This document shows positions 28,335 to 36,068 of a stretch of DNA of 64,000 nucleotides, piece by piece. Origin of the DNA: an uncultured Lachnospiraceae bacterium (GTDB taxonomy: Bacteria; Bacillota; Clostridia; Lachnospirales; Lachnospiraceae). A program made the translations under genes and the position numbers. The DNA lies in NCBI GenBank assembly GCA_934292725.1, contig CAKQXY010000006.1, positions 36,817 through 100,816 of the forward strand, written 5' to 3'. The notes under the pieces are model-generated. The model worked only from the letters and a program-made list of their open reading frames with translations. It was not told where the DNA came from and ran no database searches. How positions within the stretch are numbered: the stretch's first letter is position 1; every line of letters starts with the position of its first letter.

Positions 28335-30032
28335 GTGAGTGAATTCTTAAAATTTGCCTATGAGGTTTTGTCGCAGGTCGTTTACAATATTGTGACATGG
28401 CTGGCAGGTTTTTTGACGTTATTTATCACCGGCTGGGCACAATATTTTAATATCTTTTTTACATATTTTCCAACACTTAGCATTACAGGAAAAATTCTTT
28501 CTGTAATCTTAATGCTGATTTTAATTGCGATTCCGATTTTGTTTATTGTAATTCTTGTGCGTCATGCAATTCTTCGTCATAAGCTGAAAACAGATAAGAG
28601 TGACAATGCGGCGCTCTATAAGGAGATTGGACGCTTAAATAAGCAGGTTCTGTCTCTGATGGATGAGAAAAACAGCATTTTAGCACTTAAGGTTAATGCA
28701 ATGGGCGGAACTGAGCGTATTCCGTATATGGGTGCATCAGCGCTTACAGATGATGTGATTCCGACAGTTGATGCCGTTACAAACAGCGCATCTGCTGCAG
28801 CAAGCGCAGCCAATCCAAATATTCCGCTTCCAGGAACAGCAGCGCTTGCAGCGGCAGCGGCACAGTCCCATGGAAAGCTTTCTGCAGGAGCTGGTGCGGG
28901 TACAGGAACACCAATTGTTCAGGCCGTTTTATCCGAAGCGAAGCTTAATATCGAGCATCGTTTCCCGAAGTTAACCCTTGTGGATGAAAAGTATGCAGCG
29001 CTTACACCGCCTGAATATGATAACGAGATTTCGCTTCAGGAGTTTGCCGAAGGATACCGCCGATATGCAGCCAGCCAGATGAAACTTTACTACACACCTG
29101 AGATTGTGCGTCGTTTTGTTGCAGGTATGGCAGCCAGTAAGCTTCTGATTTTGGAAGGTATCTCAGGTACTGGTAAAACTAGTCTTCCATATTCGTTTAG
29201 CCGTTATCTGTCAAATCCGTCAACTATTGTATCGGTACAGCCATCATTTCGTGACCGCACGGAGCTTCTTGGTTATTTCAATGAGTTTTCAAAGCGCTTT
29301 AACGAGACTGAATTTTTGCGTGCGCTGTATGAGGCGAACTACAGACCAGACCCAACGCTTATTGTGCTTGATGAGATGAACCTGGCGCGAATTGAGTATT
29401 ATTTTGCTGAAATGCTTTCTGTCCTTGAAATGCCAAATAAGGACGAGTGGGTGCTTGACCTTGTGCCTACAGCATGGGATGGCGATCCAGTTAAGATGGA
29501 AGGCGGTAAAATTCATGTGGCTGATTCTACATGGTTTATCGGAACAGCAAATAATGATGATTCCACGTTCACTATTACTGATAAGGTATATGACCGTGCG
29601 ATGCCAATAGAATTAAATGAGCGTGCCGATGCATTTGAGTGCGAAGTTCAGCCTCACTGCAATGTGACGGCAGAGCATTTGGAATATCTGTTTCAAAAGG
29701 CACAGGTGGATTATCCAATTAGTAATGAGCTTATGGATAAGATGCAAAAACTCGATAATTATCTCATCACACGTTTCAAGCTTTCCTTTGGAAATCGTAT
29801 TATGAAGCAGCTGTATGATTTTATACCGGTTTATGTAGCCTGCGGCGGAACTGAGCTGGGAGGCATGGATTATATCGTTGCGCGTAAGGTGCTTAAGAAA
29901 TTTGAGAGTATGAACGTTACCTTTGTAAGAGACGAGATAACAGGGCTGATCACTTATATTGATAAGCTGTTTGGAAAAGCCGAAATGCAGGATAGTAAGG
30001 CATACTTGAGACGTATACAAAATTTGTACTAA
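28335..30032 (+). CDS. membrane-anchored McrB-like AAA+ ATPase
   Basis: A 565-residue AAA+ ATPase resembling McrB, the motor subunit of type IV restriction systems, but with a membrane anchor. GTG start with GAAGGAG five bases upstream. Two helices lie at about residues 15-37 and 50-78, followed by a short coiled coil (about 90-115) and an Ala-rich linker. Walker A is GISGTGKT (G275-T282) and Walker B is IVLDEMNLARIEYYFAEML (D346, E347), a clear McrB-lineage signature. The sensor loop is GTANNDD (403-409), then KVYDRAMPIE. No DNA-binding domain is recognisable. The partner is probably the DUF2357 protein encoded next. Nucleotide preference (GTP for McrB) is unknown here. Confidence 0.85.
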   Translation: MSEFLKFAYEVLSQVVYNIVTWLAGFLTLFITGWAQYFNIFFTYFPTLSITGKILSVILMLILIAIPILFIVILVRHAILRHKLKTDKSDNAALYKEIGRLNKQVLSLMDEKNSILALKVNAMGGTERIPYMGASALTDDVIPTVDAVTNSASAAASAANPNIPLPGTAALAAAAAQSHGKLSAGAGAGTGTPIVQAVLSEAKLNIEHRFPKLTLVDEKYAALTPPEYDNEISLQEFAEGYRRYAASQMKLYYTPEIVRRFVAGMAASKLLILEGISGTGKTSLPYSFSRYLSNPSTIVSVQPSFRDRTELLGYFNEFSKRFNETEFLRALYEANYRPDPTLIVLDEMNLARIEYYFAEMLSVLEMPNKDEWVLDLVPTAWDGDPVKMEGGKIHVADSTWFIGTANNDDSTFTITDKVYDRAMPIELNERADAFECEVQPHCNVTAEHLEYLFQKAQVDYPISNELMDKMQKLDNYLITRFKLSFGNRIMKQLYDFIPVYVACGGTELGGMDYIVARKVLKKFESMNVTFVRDEITGLITYIDKLFGKAEMQDSKAYLRRIQNLY

Positions 30033-30078
30033 CAGTTCTGCGAATGAAATGGCGTGGTGAACTGTAACAGTTTTTTTT
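30032..30078 (+). terminator. Weak terminator or attenuator within the operon
   Basis: ACAGTTC / GAACTGT hairpin with a 20-base loop, followed after five bases by eight T residues. It lies in the gap of about 60 bases between the AAA+ and DUF2357 genes and may reduce, but not stop, transcription. Confidence 0.45.
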
Positions 30079-30094
30079 ACTTTGGGGAGTCAGG

Positions 30095-32068
30095 ATGGCA
30101 AATACGATCAATGATTTATATACGAAATATACGAATAAAGTAGAACGAACTCTGGAAAATGACAGGTATTTCCAATACCTGTTTGAGATTGTTCAGGCAG
30201 GAAATAACACGATCCATCAAAACAATCGTGTCCTTCATAAGGTAGTGGATGAGCGGTGGCTTACAGTTGTAGAAGAAGGTCTGACGTCGATTTTTAATAT
30301 CGTGGATAAGCCGCGCCGTTTCATCGCAACGACTGAAGAAGTTGTTCCAGTGGCATTGGCCAGAAAGATCACAGCAGACAGTGTGCGTCACCTTAGCCAG
30401 AATACGCAGTTTATTACAACAAATGCAAAGGGCGACATACAGCCAACGAAGGTTTTGAATGTAACAACAGAAGAAAGCTTTGATTTGTATGAGAATCGTT
30501 TTGTCTATCATCTGATTCAGCGCCTCTTTGCATTTGTTGATAAGAGAACGGATGTTATTTTCTGGTCTACAGGCGATGAGACATGCAATACGATGTGTAT
30601 GGAGAGCAAAATAGACGATGCCTACGAAGAGATTTCCTACAAGGTTGAGATGACTGTCAAAAACCGCCAGAGTTTTGCCGAAAATGACAATGACAACATG
30701 GATCTTTTTAAGAGAATCGACCGTGTGCGCCGTATGTCAAGAACACTTCGCGCCAGCTCTTTTTGCGATATTATGAATGGCTGTGCGAAGGTAAAAAGCC
30801 CGATTCAGCGAACAAATTTGATGATGAAGGATCCAGATTACAGAAATTGCTACAAGCTGTGGCAGTTTATCGAAAGCTACGATGAGGTGGGCTACAGCAT
30901 AGAGGAGCAGGATACGGCACTTGAGTTTGATGAAGAGTATCAGACGCAGATGTACATCAACTTGATTACAAATTACACGATATTTAAGAGTCTTCTTGAA
31001 GCAGATCCTAGAAAGCTTACCGAGATTGCAACGAAAAAGCGTAGGCCAGTTAAACCAAAGTTTATCAAAAAAATTCAGGAAGAAATTGTGGATAACTGTG
31101 ATATTCCAGATGTCGAAGTGAGAAAGGTCTTTATCGAGGAAGTCACACAGGCTCAGCTTGATGCCGAGGCAAAGTTAGCAGAGGAGACTGCCAACAGAGA
31201 AGAGCTTGAAAATAGCCTAATGCAGTTACAGGAGTCTGTATCTGATTTAGAGTGGCAGCTTGATGCGCTGCAGCAACAGATGGACGAGCTAGAACAAAAG
31301 CGTGTCCAGATTGAGGAGCAAAAAAATGCACTAGAGGCAAAGCTTGTCGAGGAGCAGAAAGCAAAAGAAGAGCTTCAGGCGGCAATGGAAAAAGCTGATG
31401 CTGAGGCAAGAGCTGCAATCGACAATGCACAGACCGAGGCAAAGCAGGCAATAGAGACAGCGCAGAAAGAAACAAAGCAGGTCAGGGAAGAAGCGCAGCA
31501 GAATATTGAGCAGGCAAAGGCAGAGGCCGAGCGTGAAGTGCAGAATGCTAAAAGCAAGGTGCAGAGTATTCAAGAGCAGCTTGAAGCAGCTAGGGAAGAG
31601 GCAAAGCAGACAGTCGAGGCAGCACAGAAGCAGGCAGATGAGCTTGTTGCATCCGAAAAACGAGCAGCAGATGAGCAGCTTGAAGCAATCAAGAGCCAGA
31701 GTACAGAGCAGATCGCAGTGCTTCAGAAAAATTGCGATGAGCAGCTTGCATTGACACAAAATAAGGCAAGGGAGTCGATTGATCGGACAAAGCAGGAAGC
31801 AAATGAGCTTGTCGAGCGCACAAAAAATGAAGCACGTACGGCGATAGAAGAACTTCAGGCACAGCTGTCTCAGGCGAAAAAACAGGCCGATAAGGAGCGT
31901 ATCGATAAGGAACATGCACTCGAAAAAGCTAAGGCAAATTCGTTGTCTCATTATATTGTGAGTGCACTTCGAGGTCGTAAAGCGGCTGCAGATACTTCAG
32001 CTGATATTGCAAATGCTGACAATGACGAGCATGATAATTCAGATCAGAAAGAGGATGAAAACAAATAA
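30095..32068 (+). CDS. DUF2357 (McrC-like) protein with long C-terminal coiled coil, no nuclease
   Basis: A 657-residue cytoplasmic protein. The first ~330 residues resemble DUF2357, the N-terminal region of McrC partners of McrB ATPases; the best mark is FDLYENRFVYHLIQRLF near residues 129-145. In McrC the next part is a PD-(D/E)xK nuclease. Here I see instead a continuous coiled coil of about 280 residues (about 348-625), rich in Gln, Glu, Ala and Lys, then an acidic Asp/Asn-rich end. No nuclease motif is visible. GGGGAGT precedes the ATG, and the stop overlaps the next start (TAATG). The DUF2357 call is from memory of the motif and needs a profile search. Confidence 0.7.
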   Translation: MANTINDLYTKYTNKVERTLENDRYFQYLFEIVQAGNNTIHQNNRVLHKVVDERWLTVVEEGLTSIFNIVDKPRRFIATTEEVVPVALARKITADSVRHLSQNTQFITTNAKGDIQPTKVLNVTTEESFDLYENRFVYHLIQRLFAFVDKRTDVIFWSTGDETCNTMCMESKIDDAYEEISYKVEMTVKNRQSFAENDNDNMDLFKRIDRVRRMSRTLRASSFCDIMNGCAKVKSPIQRTNLMMKDPDYRNCYKLWQFIESYDEVGYSIEEQDTALEFDEEYQTQMYINLITNYTIFKSLLEADPRKLTEIATKKRRPVKPKFIKKIQEEIVDNCDIPDVEVRKVFIEEVTQAQLDAEAKLAEETANREELENSLMQLQESVSDLEWQLDALQQQMDELEQKRVQIEEQKNALEAKLVEEQKAKEELQAAMEKADAEARAAIDNAQTEAKQAIETAQKETKQVREEAQQNIEQAKAEAEREVQNAKSKVQSIQEQLEAAREEAKQTVEAAQKQADELVASEKRAADEQLEAIKSQSTEQIAVLQKNCDEQLALTQNKARESIDRTKQEANELVERTKNEARTAIEELQAQLSQAKKQADKERIDKEHALEKAKANSLSHYIVSALRGRKAAADTSADIANADNDEHDNSDQKEDENK

Positions 32069-32676
32069 TGATAAGAAAGATAATCTGTGGTGTCATCAAT
32101 ACGATTTCTGTTCTTGTCATAGCGGCAGCAATTGTAATTCTGTGTATGGTGCTTTTTACCGAGCCAGGAAAGCCGCCGAATATTTTTGGCTTTACAATGC
32201 TTCGTATCACGACAGGAAGTATGGAACCAACGTATGCGACTGACACACTGCTTGTAGTAAAAAAAACAGATCCAGAAGAAATCATGGAGGGGGATGTAAT
32301 CTCCTTTTACTCAACTGATCCGGCACTTGAAGGAGCAGTCAACACGCACCGCGTGGTTTCAATTAGCCAAGATGGAGACAATTACATCTACACAACAAAG
32401 GGTGATGCGAATAATGCAGCCGATTTATATGATGCGCAGTCACGCTATTTGATTGGAAAAGTGATTTGGTCATCGCTTTTTCTTGGAAAGCTTTCGCGTC
32501 TGGCAGCAAATCCGTTAATCTTTATTCCGCTCATTTTGATTCCTCTGGCAGCAATATTGATTACAAACCTTGTCCATACAGTTCGCCTTGCAAAAACGAT
32601 TGCAAAAGAGGAAGAGGAGGCAGCGGTCAAAGAAGCGATCCAGGCACTTCGGGCAGAGCGAGAACAAAAGAAGTGA
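32068..32676 (+). CDS. signal peptidase I, SipW (ER-type), second copy
   Basis: Second SipW-type signal peptidase of the operon, 202 residues. Helix 1 spans about residues 8-30; the external domain has S51 in TTGSMEPTY and H94 in NTHRVV, the Ser-His pair of this class. Helix 2 spans about 145-170 and is followed by a short, highly charged cytoplasmic tail (KEEEEAAVKEAIQALRAERE). It differs from the first copy at most positions, so it is not a recent duplicate. Two peptidases in one operon suggest that the cargo is divided between them or that one has a special role. Confidence 0.88.
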   Translation: MIRKIICGVINTISVLVIAAAIVILCMVLFTEPGKPPNIFGFTMLRITTGSMEPTYATDTLLVVKKTDPEEIMEGDVISFYSTDPALEGAVNTHRVVSISQDGDNYIYTTKGDANNAADLYDAQSRYLIGKVIWSSLFLGKLSRLAANPLIFIPLILIPLAAILITNLVHTVRLAKTIAKEEEEAAVKEAIQALRAEREQKK

Positions 32677-32680
32677 GCCA

Positions 32681-32771
32681 TTACAGTTCACACATCGTGC
32701 TAAATATTTACAGCCAAGTCCGAAGGTTACAGTTCATGGATAAGCCAATATTTACAGCAAAGCCCGAGGGT
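32681..32771 (+). repeat. Two tandem imperfect repeats of about 45 bases
   Basis: Both units begin TTACAGTTCA (32681 and 32728) and end with TATTTACAGC, AAG, CCGA and GG in the same order; the middles differ. The first CAGTTCAC can pair with GTGAACTG at 32915-32922, enclosing the structured element described next. Confidence 0.55.
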
Positions 32772-32898
32772 GAATGGATTTCACGAGCCGGACACTTGGA
32801 GCAGGTCTTTCAAAGTAATGTATGATAAGAAAGAACATAAAAGGAACCTGCGGAGTTTGGTCCGGCGACGAAACCATTACACCGAAGGACTTTCGTAA
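32761..32898 (+). repeat. 138-nt palindromic structured element, copy 1
   Basis: Non-coding element about 94% identical to 46740-46877, with no length difference. It folds as one long hairpin of nested stems: GGTGAATGG..TTTC with GAAACCATT.CACC, GCCGGAC with GTCCGGC, GCAGGT with ACCTGC, and TCTTTC with GAAAGA. One stem pair changes on both sides between copies (C-G here, A-T in copy 2), which supports selection on the structure. The gap 32677-33024 holds this element, the tandem repeats and the aspS promoter, with no gene. Confidence 0.75.
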
Positions 32899-32943
32899 CA
32901 TGGTGGCATGACGCGTGAACTGCCCAGTGGCTCAAGCGTCTTA

Positions 32944-32972
32944 TTGACTTTAAAGAATGTGAATGATATAAT
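32944..32972 (+). promoter_or_regulatory. Sigma-A promoter of aspS
   Basis: TTGACT and TATAAT are separated by exactly 17 bases. The expected transcription start is near 32979, giving a leader of about 45 bases, too short for a T-box. Confidence 0.85.
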
Positions 32973-33024
32973 CGTAACGAAAAAAACTAGAATCTACAGG
33001 TGGTCTAGAAAGGATATAATACCT

Positions 33025-34788
33025 ATGCAGGGACGTACACACAATTGTGGCCAGTTAAGACTGGCAAATGTCGGCGAGGAAGTAAAGCTTGTCGGCTGGT
33101 ATGAAAATCTCCGTAAGGTCAGCAAGAATCTTGGATTTTTGATTTTGAGAGACTTTTACGGAACAACACAGATTGTAGTAGAGACAGAGGAAATCATGGA
33201 GCAGCTGTCTTCTATCAACTATGAGTCTACAATCGAAATTATTGGAACTGTAAGAGAGCGCAGTTCTAAGAACGCAAATCTTCCGACAGGAGAGATCGAG
33301 GTAGTTCCAAGCAAGCTTACAGTTCTTGGAAAGTGCCGTTACAACGAGCTTCCGTTCCAGATTAACCATTCAAAGGAAGCAGATGAGAATGTTCGTCTGA
33401 AATATCGTTATCTGGATCTGAGAAATCCGCAGGTTAAGTCGAAGATTGTTTTGAGAAGCAAGGTTGTTGCAGATCTTCGAGCTTCCATGATTGGTCATGA
33501 TTTCATGGAAATCACAACTCCAATCCTGACATGTTCCTCTCCAGAGGGTGCAAGAGATTATCTTGTTCCGGCAAGAAATCATCCGGGCAAGTTTTATGCT
33601 CTTCCACAGGCTCCGCAGCAGTTCAAGCAGCTTCTGATGACCTCTGGAATTGACCGTTATTTCCAGATCGCTCCGTGCTTCCGTGATGAGGATGCAAGAG
33701 CAGACCGTTCTCCGGGTGAGTTTTATCAGCTTGATATGGAGATGGCATTTGCTGATCAGGAAGACGTATTTGAGATCCTTGAGGATGTTCTTCCGCCAAT
33801 CTTTGCAAAGTATGGTATTTACCATGAGGCATCAAAGCCGCCGTTTAAGAGAATCCCATATCTTGAGGCAATGGACAAGTATGGTTCTGATAAGCCGGAT
33901 CTTCGTATCAGTCTGATCGTTCAGGATGCTACAGAGGTGCTTGCAGAGTGTGGCTTCGGTCCATTTGCAGGAAATACGGTAAAGGCAGTCGTTGCTGAAA
34001 ACTTCAAGGGTACCAGAAAGCAGATCGATAAGATGTGTGCTGATGTTGAGGTAGTAAGCGGTCAGAAGGCATATTGGTTCCGTTTAGATGACAAGGGCGA
34101 GCTGACTGGAGGAATCTCCAAGTTTGTTGTTGATCACAAGGATGCAGTTGTAAGCGCACTTGGCTTAAAGGCAGGTGATTTCGTTGCACTGTCTGCAGGC
34201 GACTTAAAGACTGCTCAGAAGACAGCAGGTGTCATCCGTAAGACAATCGGCGCTTCTTTCGAAGGCTATATGAAGAAGGATTGCTATGAGTTCTGTTGGG
34301 TTGTTGACTTCCCGATGTATGAGATTGGTGAGGAGTCTGGCGAATTAGAGTTCTGTCATAATCCATTCTCTATGCCGCAGGGTGGCTTACAGGCACTTGA
34401 GACTATGAATCCGCTTGATATTCTTGCTTACCAGTATGATTTAGTCTGCAACGGCGTAGAGCTTTCATCAGGCGCTGTTCGTAACCACGATCCAGAGATC
34501 ATGGTTAAGGCATTCCAGTTAGTTGGTCTTGGCGAGGAAGATGTAAAGGCAAAGTTCCCGGCTATGTATAACGCATTCTGCTATGGTGCTCCGCCGCATG
34601 CAGGAATTGCACCAGGTGTTGACCGTATGATCATGCTGATTGCAGGTGAGGACAGCATCCGTGAAATCATTCCGTTCCCAATGAACAAGAATGCACAGGA
34701 CGTTATGATGGGCGCACCGGCTACAGTAAGCGAGAAGCAGCTGGCAGATGTTCATATTAAAATTGTAGAGGACAAGAAAGACGAGTAA
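33025..34788 (+). CDS. aspS: aspartyl-tRNA synthetase
   Basis: Class II aminoacyl-tRNA synthetase charging tRNA-Asp (or Asp and Asn). The 587-residue product has the bacterial layout: N-terminal OB-fold anticodon domain (start QGRTHNCGQLR), catalytic core with motif 2 (CFRDEDARADRSPGEFYQLD) and motif 3 (GVDRMIMLIAGEDSIRE), and the GAD insertion domain between them. The start at 33025 follows AGAAAGG and lies downstream of the promoter; in-frame codons upstream to 32908 overlap the promoter and are not used. A strong terminator follows. Confidence 0.96.
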   Translation: MQGRTHNCGQLRLANVGEEVKLVGWYENLRKVSKNLGFLILRDFYGTTQIVVETEEIMEQLSSINYESTIEIIGTVRERSSKNANLPTGEIEVVPSKLTVLGKCRYNELPFQINHSKEADENVRLKYRYLDLRNPQVKSKIVLRSKVVADLRASMIGHDFMEITTPILTCSSPEGARDYLVPARNHPGKFYALPQAPQQFKQLLMTSGIDRYFQIAPCFRDEDARADRSPGEFYQLDMEMAFADQEDVFEILEDVLPPIFAKYGIYHEASKPPFKRIPYLEAMDKYGSDKPDLRISLIVQDATEVLAECGFGPFAGNTVKAVVAENFKGTRKQIDKMCADVEVVSGQKAYWFRLDDKGELTGGISKFVVDHKDAVVSALGLKAGDFVALSAGDLKTAQKTAGVIRKTIGASFEGYMKKDCYEFCWVVDFPMYEIGEESGELEFCHNPFSMPQGGLQALETMNPLDILAYQYDLVCNGVELSSGAVRNHDPEIMVKAFQLVGLGEEDVKAKFPAMYNAFCYGAPPHAGIAPGVDRMIMLIAGEDSIREIIPFPMNKNAQDVMMGAPATVSEKQLADVHIKIVEDKKDE

Positions 34789-34808
34789 GTTGTTTTCTTG
34801 CATATATT

Positions 34809-34850
34809 AAGAAGCAGGAGAAAATCGAGACGATTTTCTCCTGCTTCTTT
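34809..34850 (+). terminator. Terminator of aspS
   Basis: Perfect 19-bp inverted repeat beginning AAGAAGCAGGAG with a 3-base loop (AGA), ending in a short T-rich tail. Confidence 0.8.
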
Positions 34851-34856
34851 GATTAC

Positions 34857-34894
34857 GGGGACAGGTACGCTGGCTCTTTTAGTGTCCCGGTGGC
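34857..34894 (+). repeat. Left inverted palindromic repeat flanking the Fic gene
   Basis: Contains GGGACA / TGTCCC as an internal palindrome. Its reverse complement matches the repeat at 36022-36064 over about 37 bases with about four mismatches, including GCCACCGGGACA, TAAAAGAGCCA and GTACCTGTCCC. The pair brackets the Fic gene and its promoter. Confidence 0.8.
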
Positions 34895-34933
34895 TTAATT
34901 CGTGTCTCTAACGCTACAAGAGGTCGATTGTAT

Positions 34934-34962
34934 TTGACATGAAAATAAAAAGATGGTAAGAT
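34934..34962 (+). promoter_or_regulatory. Promoter of the Fic gene
   Basis: Consensus TTGACA and a TAAGAT -10 box at 17-base spacing, about 60 bases upstream of the start codon. Confidence 0.6.
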
Positions 34963-35010
34963 GATAAGCAAGATAACACGTAAGATAGTAAGCAAGATAG
35001 TAAGCAAGAT
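34952..35010 (+). repeat. Short degenerate tandem repeats in the Fic leader
   Basis: Purine-rich units related to AGTAAGCAAGAT recur about four times between the promoter and the ribosome site. The units are too short and uneven for CRISPR; they look like slipped-strand expansion. Confidence 0.5.
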
Positions 35011-35022
35011 GGAGGCGGTTCG

Positions 35023-36015
35023 ATGAAAAATTATATTCCACCATATCAAATCACAGATGAAATTTTAATGCATGTATCATCAATATCAGATAAAATAGGA
35101 CAGATAACGCAGCGAAATGGGCTTGAAGCAAAGCCGCATTTGCGAAAAAATAACAAAATTCGCTCGATTCATTCTTCTCTACACATCGAAGCCAATTCAT
35201 TATCATTGAATGAGGTAAAAGATGTTATTAACGGAAAACTTGTATTGGGAGCTGCGGCAGAAATTCAGGAAGTGAAAAACGCTTATGCGGCATATGATGA
35301 AATTTCAGTGGTCAATCCATATAAGATAGAAGAGTTAAAACGAATACATGGAGTTATGACAAAATATTTGGTAGAGGAATCAGGTCAGTTTCGTCGCCAT
35401 GAAGAAGGCGTATTTGATGGCGAAAGATGTATTTTTATGGCACCGCCTGCACAGTTTGTTCCCGAATTGATGCAGGAATTATTTGATTGGATGAATGCAA
35501 ATAAAGATACTGTGCATCCACTTATTATGTCAGCAGTGTTCCATTATGAGTTTGTTTTTATCCATCCATTTTCAGATGGTAATGGAAGAATGGCACGACT
35601 TTGGCATACCATTATTTTGGCAAAATGGAAACCAATATTTGAGTATATTCCTATTGAAAGTCAGATTGAAAAATTTCAGGAGGAATATTATCAGGCAATT
35701 GCAGAATGTCATAAGGATGGAAGCAGTACACGATTTATTACATTTATGCTAAAGCAGATTAATAGTATTTTGGATGAAATTATAGTGCAATCTATGTCAC
35801 AAGAAAGTGGCATTACAGAATATGTAAAGACATTGCTTGCGGCTATGGAGTATGATATTCCGTATTCAGCAAAAGAGCTTTTGCAAATACTTAATTTAAA
35901 ATCAAAAGAAAATTTGCGAAAAAATTACCTTAACCCTGCTCTTGAAAATGGTTGGATAGAGATGACGCTGCCCGATAAGTCTAAGAGTAAAAATCAGAGA
36001 TATTTAAAGAAATAG
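35023..36015 (+). CDS. Fic/DOC family AMP-transferase-like protein
   Basis: A 330-residue Fic protein. The catalytic motif is HPFSDGNGRMAR, starting at H181 with N187 and R189. Upstream, SLHIEAN (S52, E56) corresponds to the self-inhibitory (S/T)xxxE(G/N) helix of class II Fic proteins, with Ala in place of the usual Gly/Asn after Glu. The C-terminal ~70 residues look like a winged-helix domain (AKELLQIL...LENGWIEM), common in stand-alone class II Fic proteins. These transfer AMP to target proteins; the target is unknown. The gene stands alone between two inverted palindromes, suggesting it arrived as a cassette. No separate antitoxin gene is seen, as expected for class II. Confidence 0.92.
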   Translation: MKNYIPPYQITDEILMHVSSISDKIGQITQRNGLEAKPHLRKNNKIRSIHSSLHIEANSLSLNEVKDVINGKLVLGAAAEIQEVKNAYAAYDEISVVNPYKIEELKRIHGVMTKYLVEESGQFRRHEEGVFDGERCIFMAPPAQFVPELMQELFDWMNANKDTVHPLIMSAVFHYEFVFIHPFSDGNGRMARLWHTIILAKWKPIFEYIPIESQIEKFQEEYYQAIAECHKDGSSTRFITFMLKQINSILDEIIVQSMSQESGITEYVKTLLAAMEYDIPYSAKELLQILNLKSKENLRKNYLNPALENGWIEMTLPDKSKSKNQRYLKK

Positions 36016-36021
36016 TTTCGG

Positions 36022-36064
36022 GCCACCGGGACAGTAAAAGAGCCATTGTACCTGTCCCGGTGGC
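36022..36064. repeat. Right inverted palindromic repeat flanking the Fic gene
   Basis: Perfect 13-bp palindromic arms GCCACCGGGACAG / CTGTCCCGGTGGC around a 17-base centre. It starts seven bases after the Fic stop and ends five bases before the SdpI-like stop on the other strand. It could also act as a hairpin stop for both genes. Confidence 0.82.
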
Positions 36065-36068
36065 TAAA

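Noticed and set aside
31331..31951. A 206-codon open frame on the minus strand opposite the coiled-coil gene
   Set aside because: It mirrors the repetitive coiled-coil codons and is Leu/Cys-rich with no ribosome site. The plus-strand gene explains it.
28335..32068. Ordinary McrBC type IV restriction system
   Set aside because: No nuclease motif or DNA-binding domain is visible; the ATPase has membrane helices and sits with SipW genes.
32908..33024. Extended start for aspS with 39 extra residues
   Set aside because: The extension covers the TTGACT/TATAAT promoter and has no homology; ATG at 33025 fits the family start.
32973..33024. T-box leader for aspS
   Set aside because: The promoter leaves a leader of only about 45 bases, and no T-box sequence or specifier hairpin is visible.
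33055..33825. Long open frames on the minus strand inside aspS
   Set aside because: aspS is unmistakable on the plus strand; the reverse frames lack ribosome sites and similarity to any family.
34952..35010. Possible CRISPR array from the repeated AGTAAGCAAGAT units
   Set aside because: Units are about 12 bases, uneven, with no unique spacers and no cas genes.
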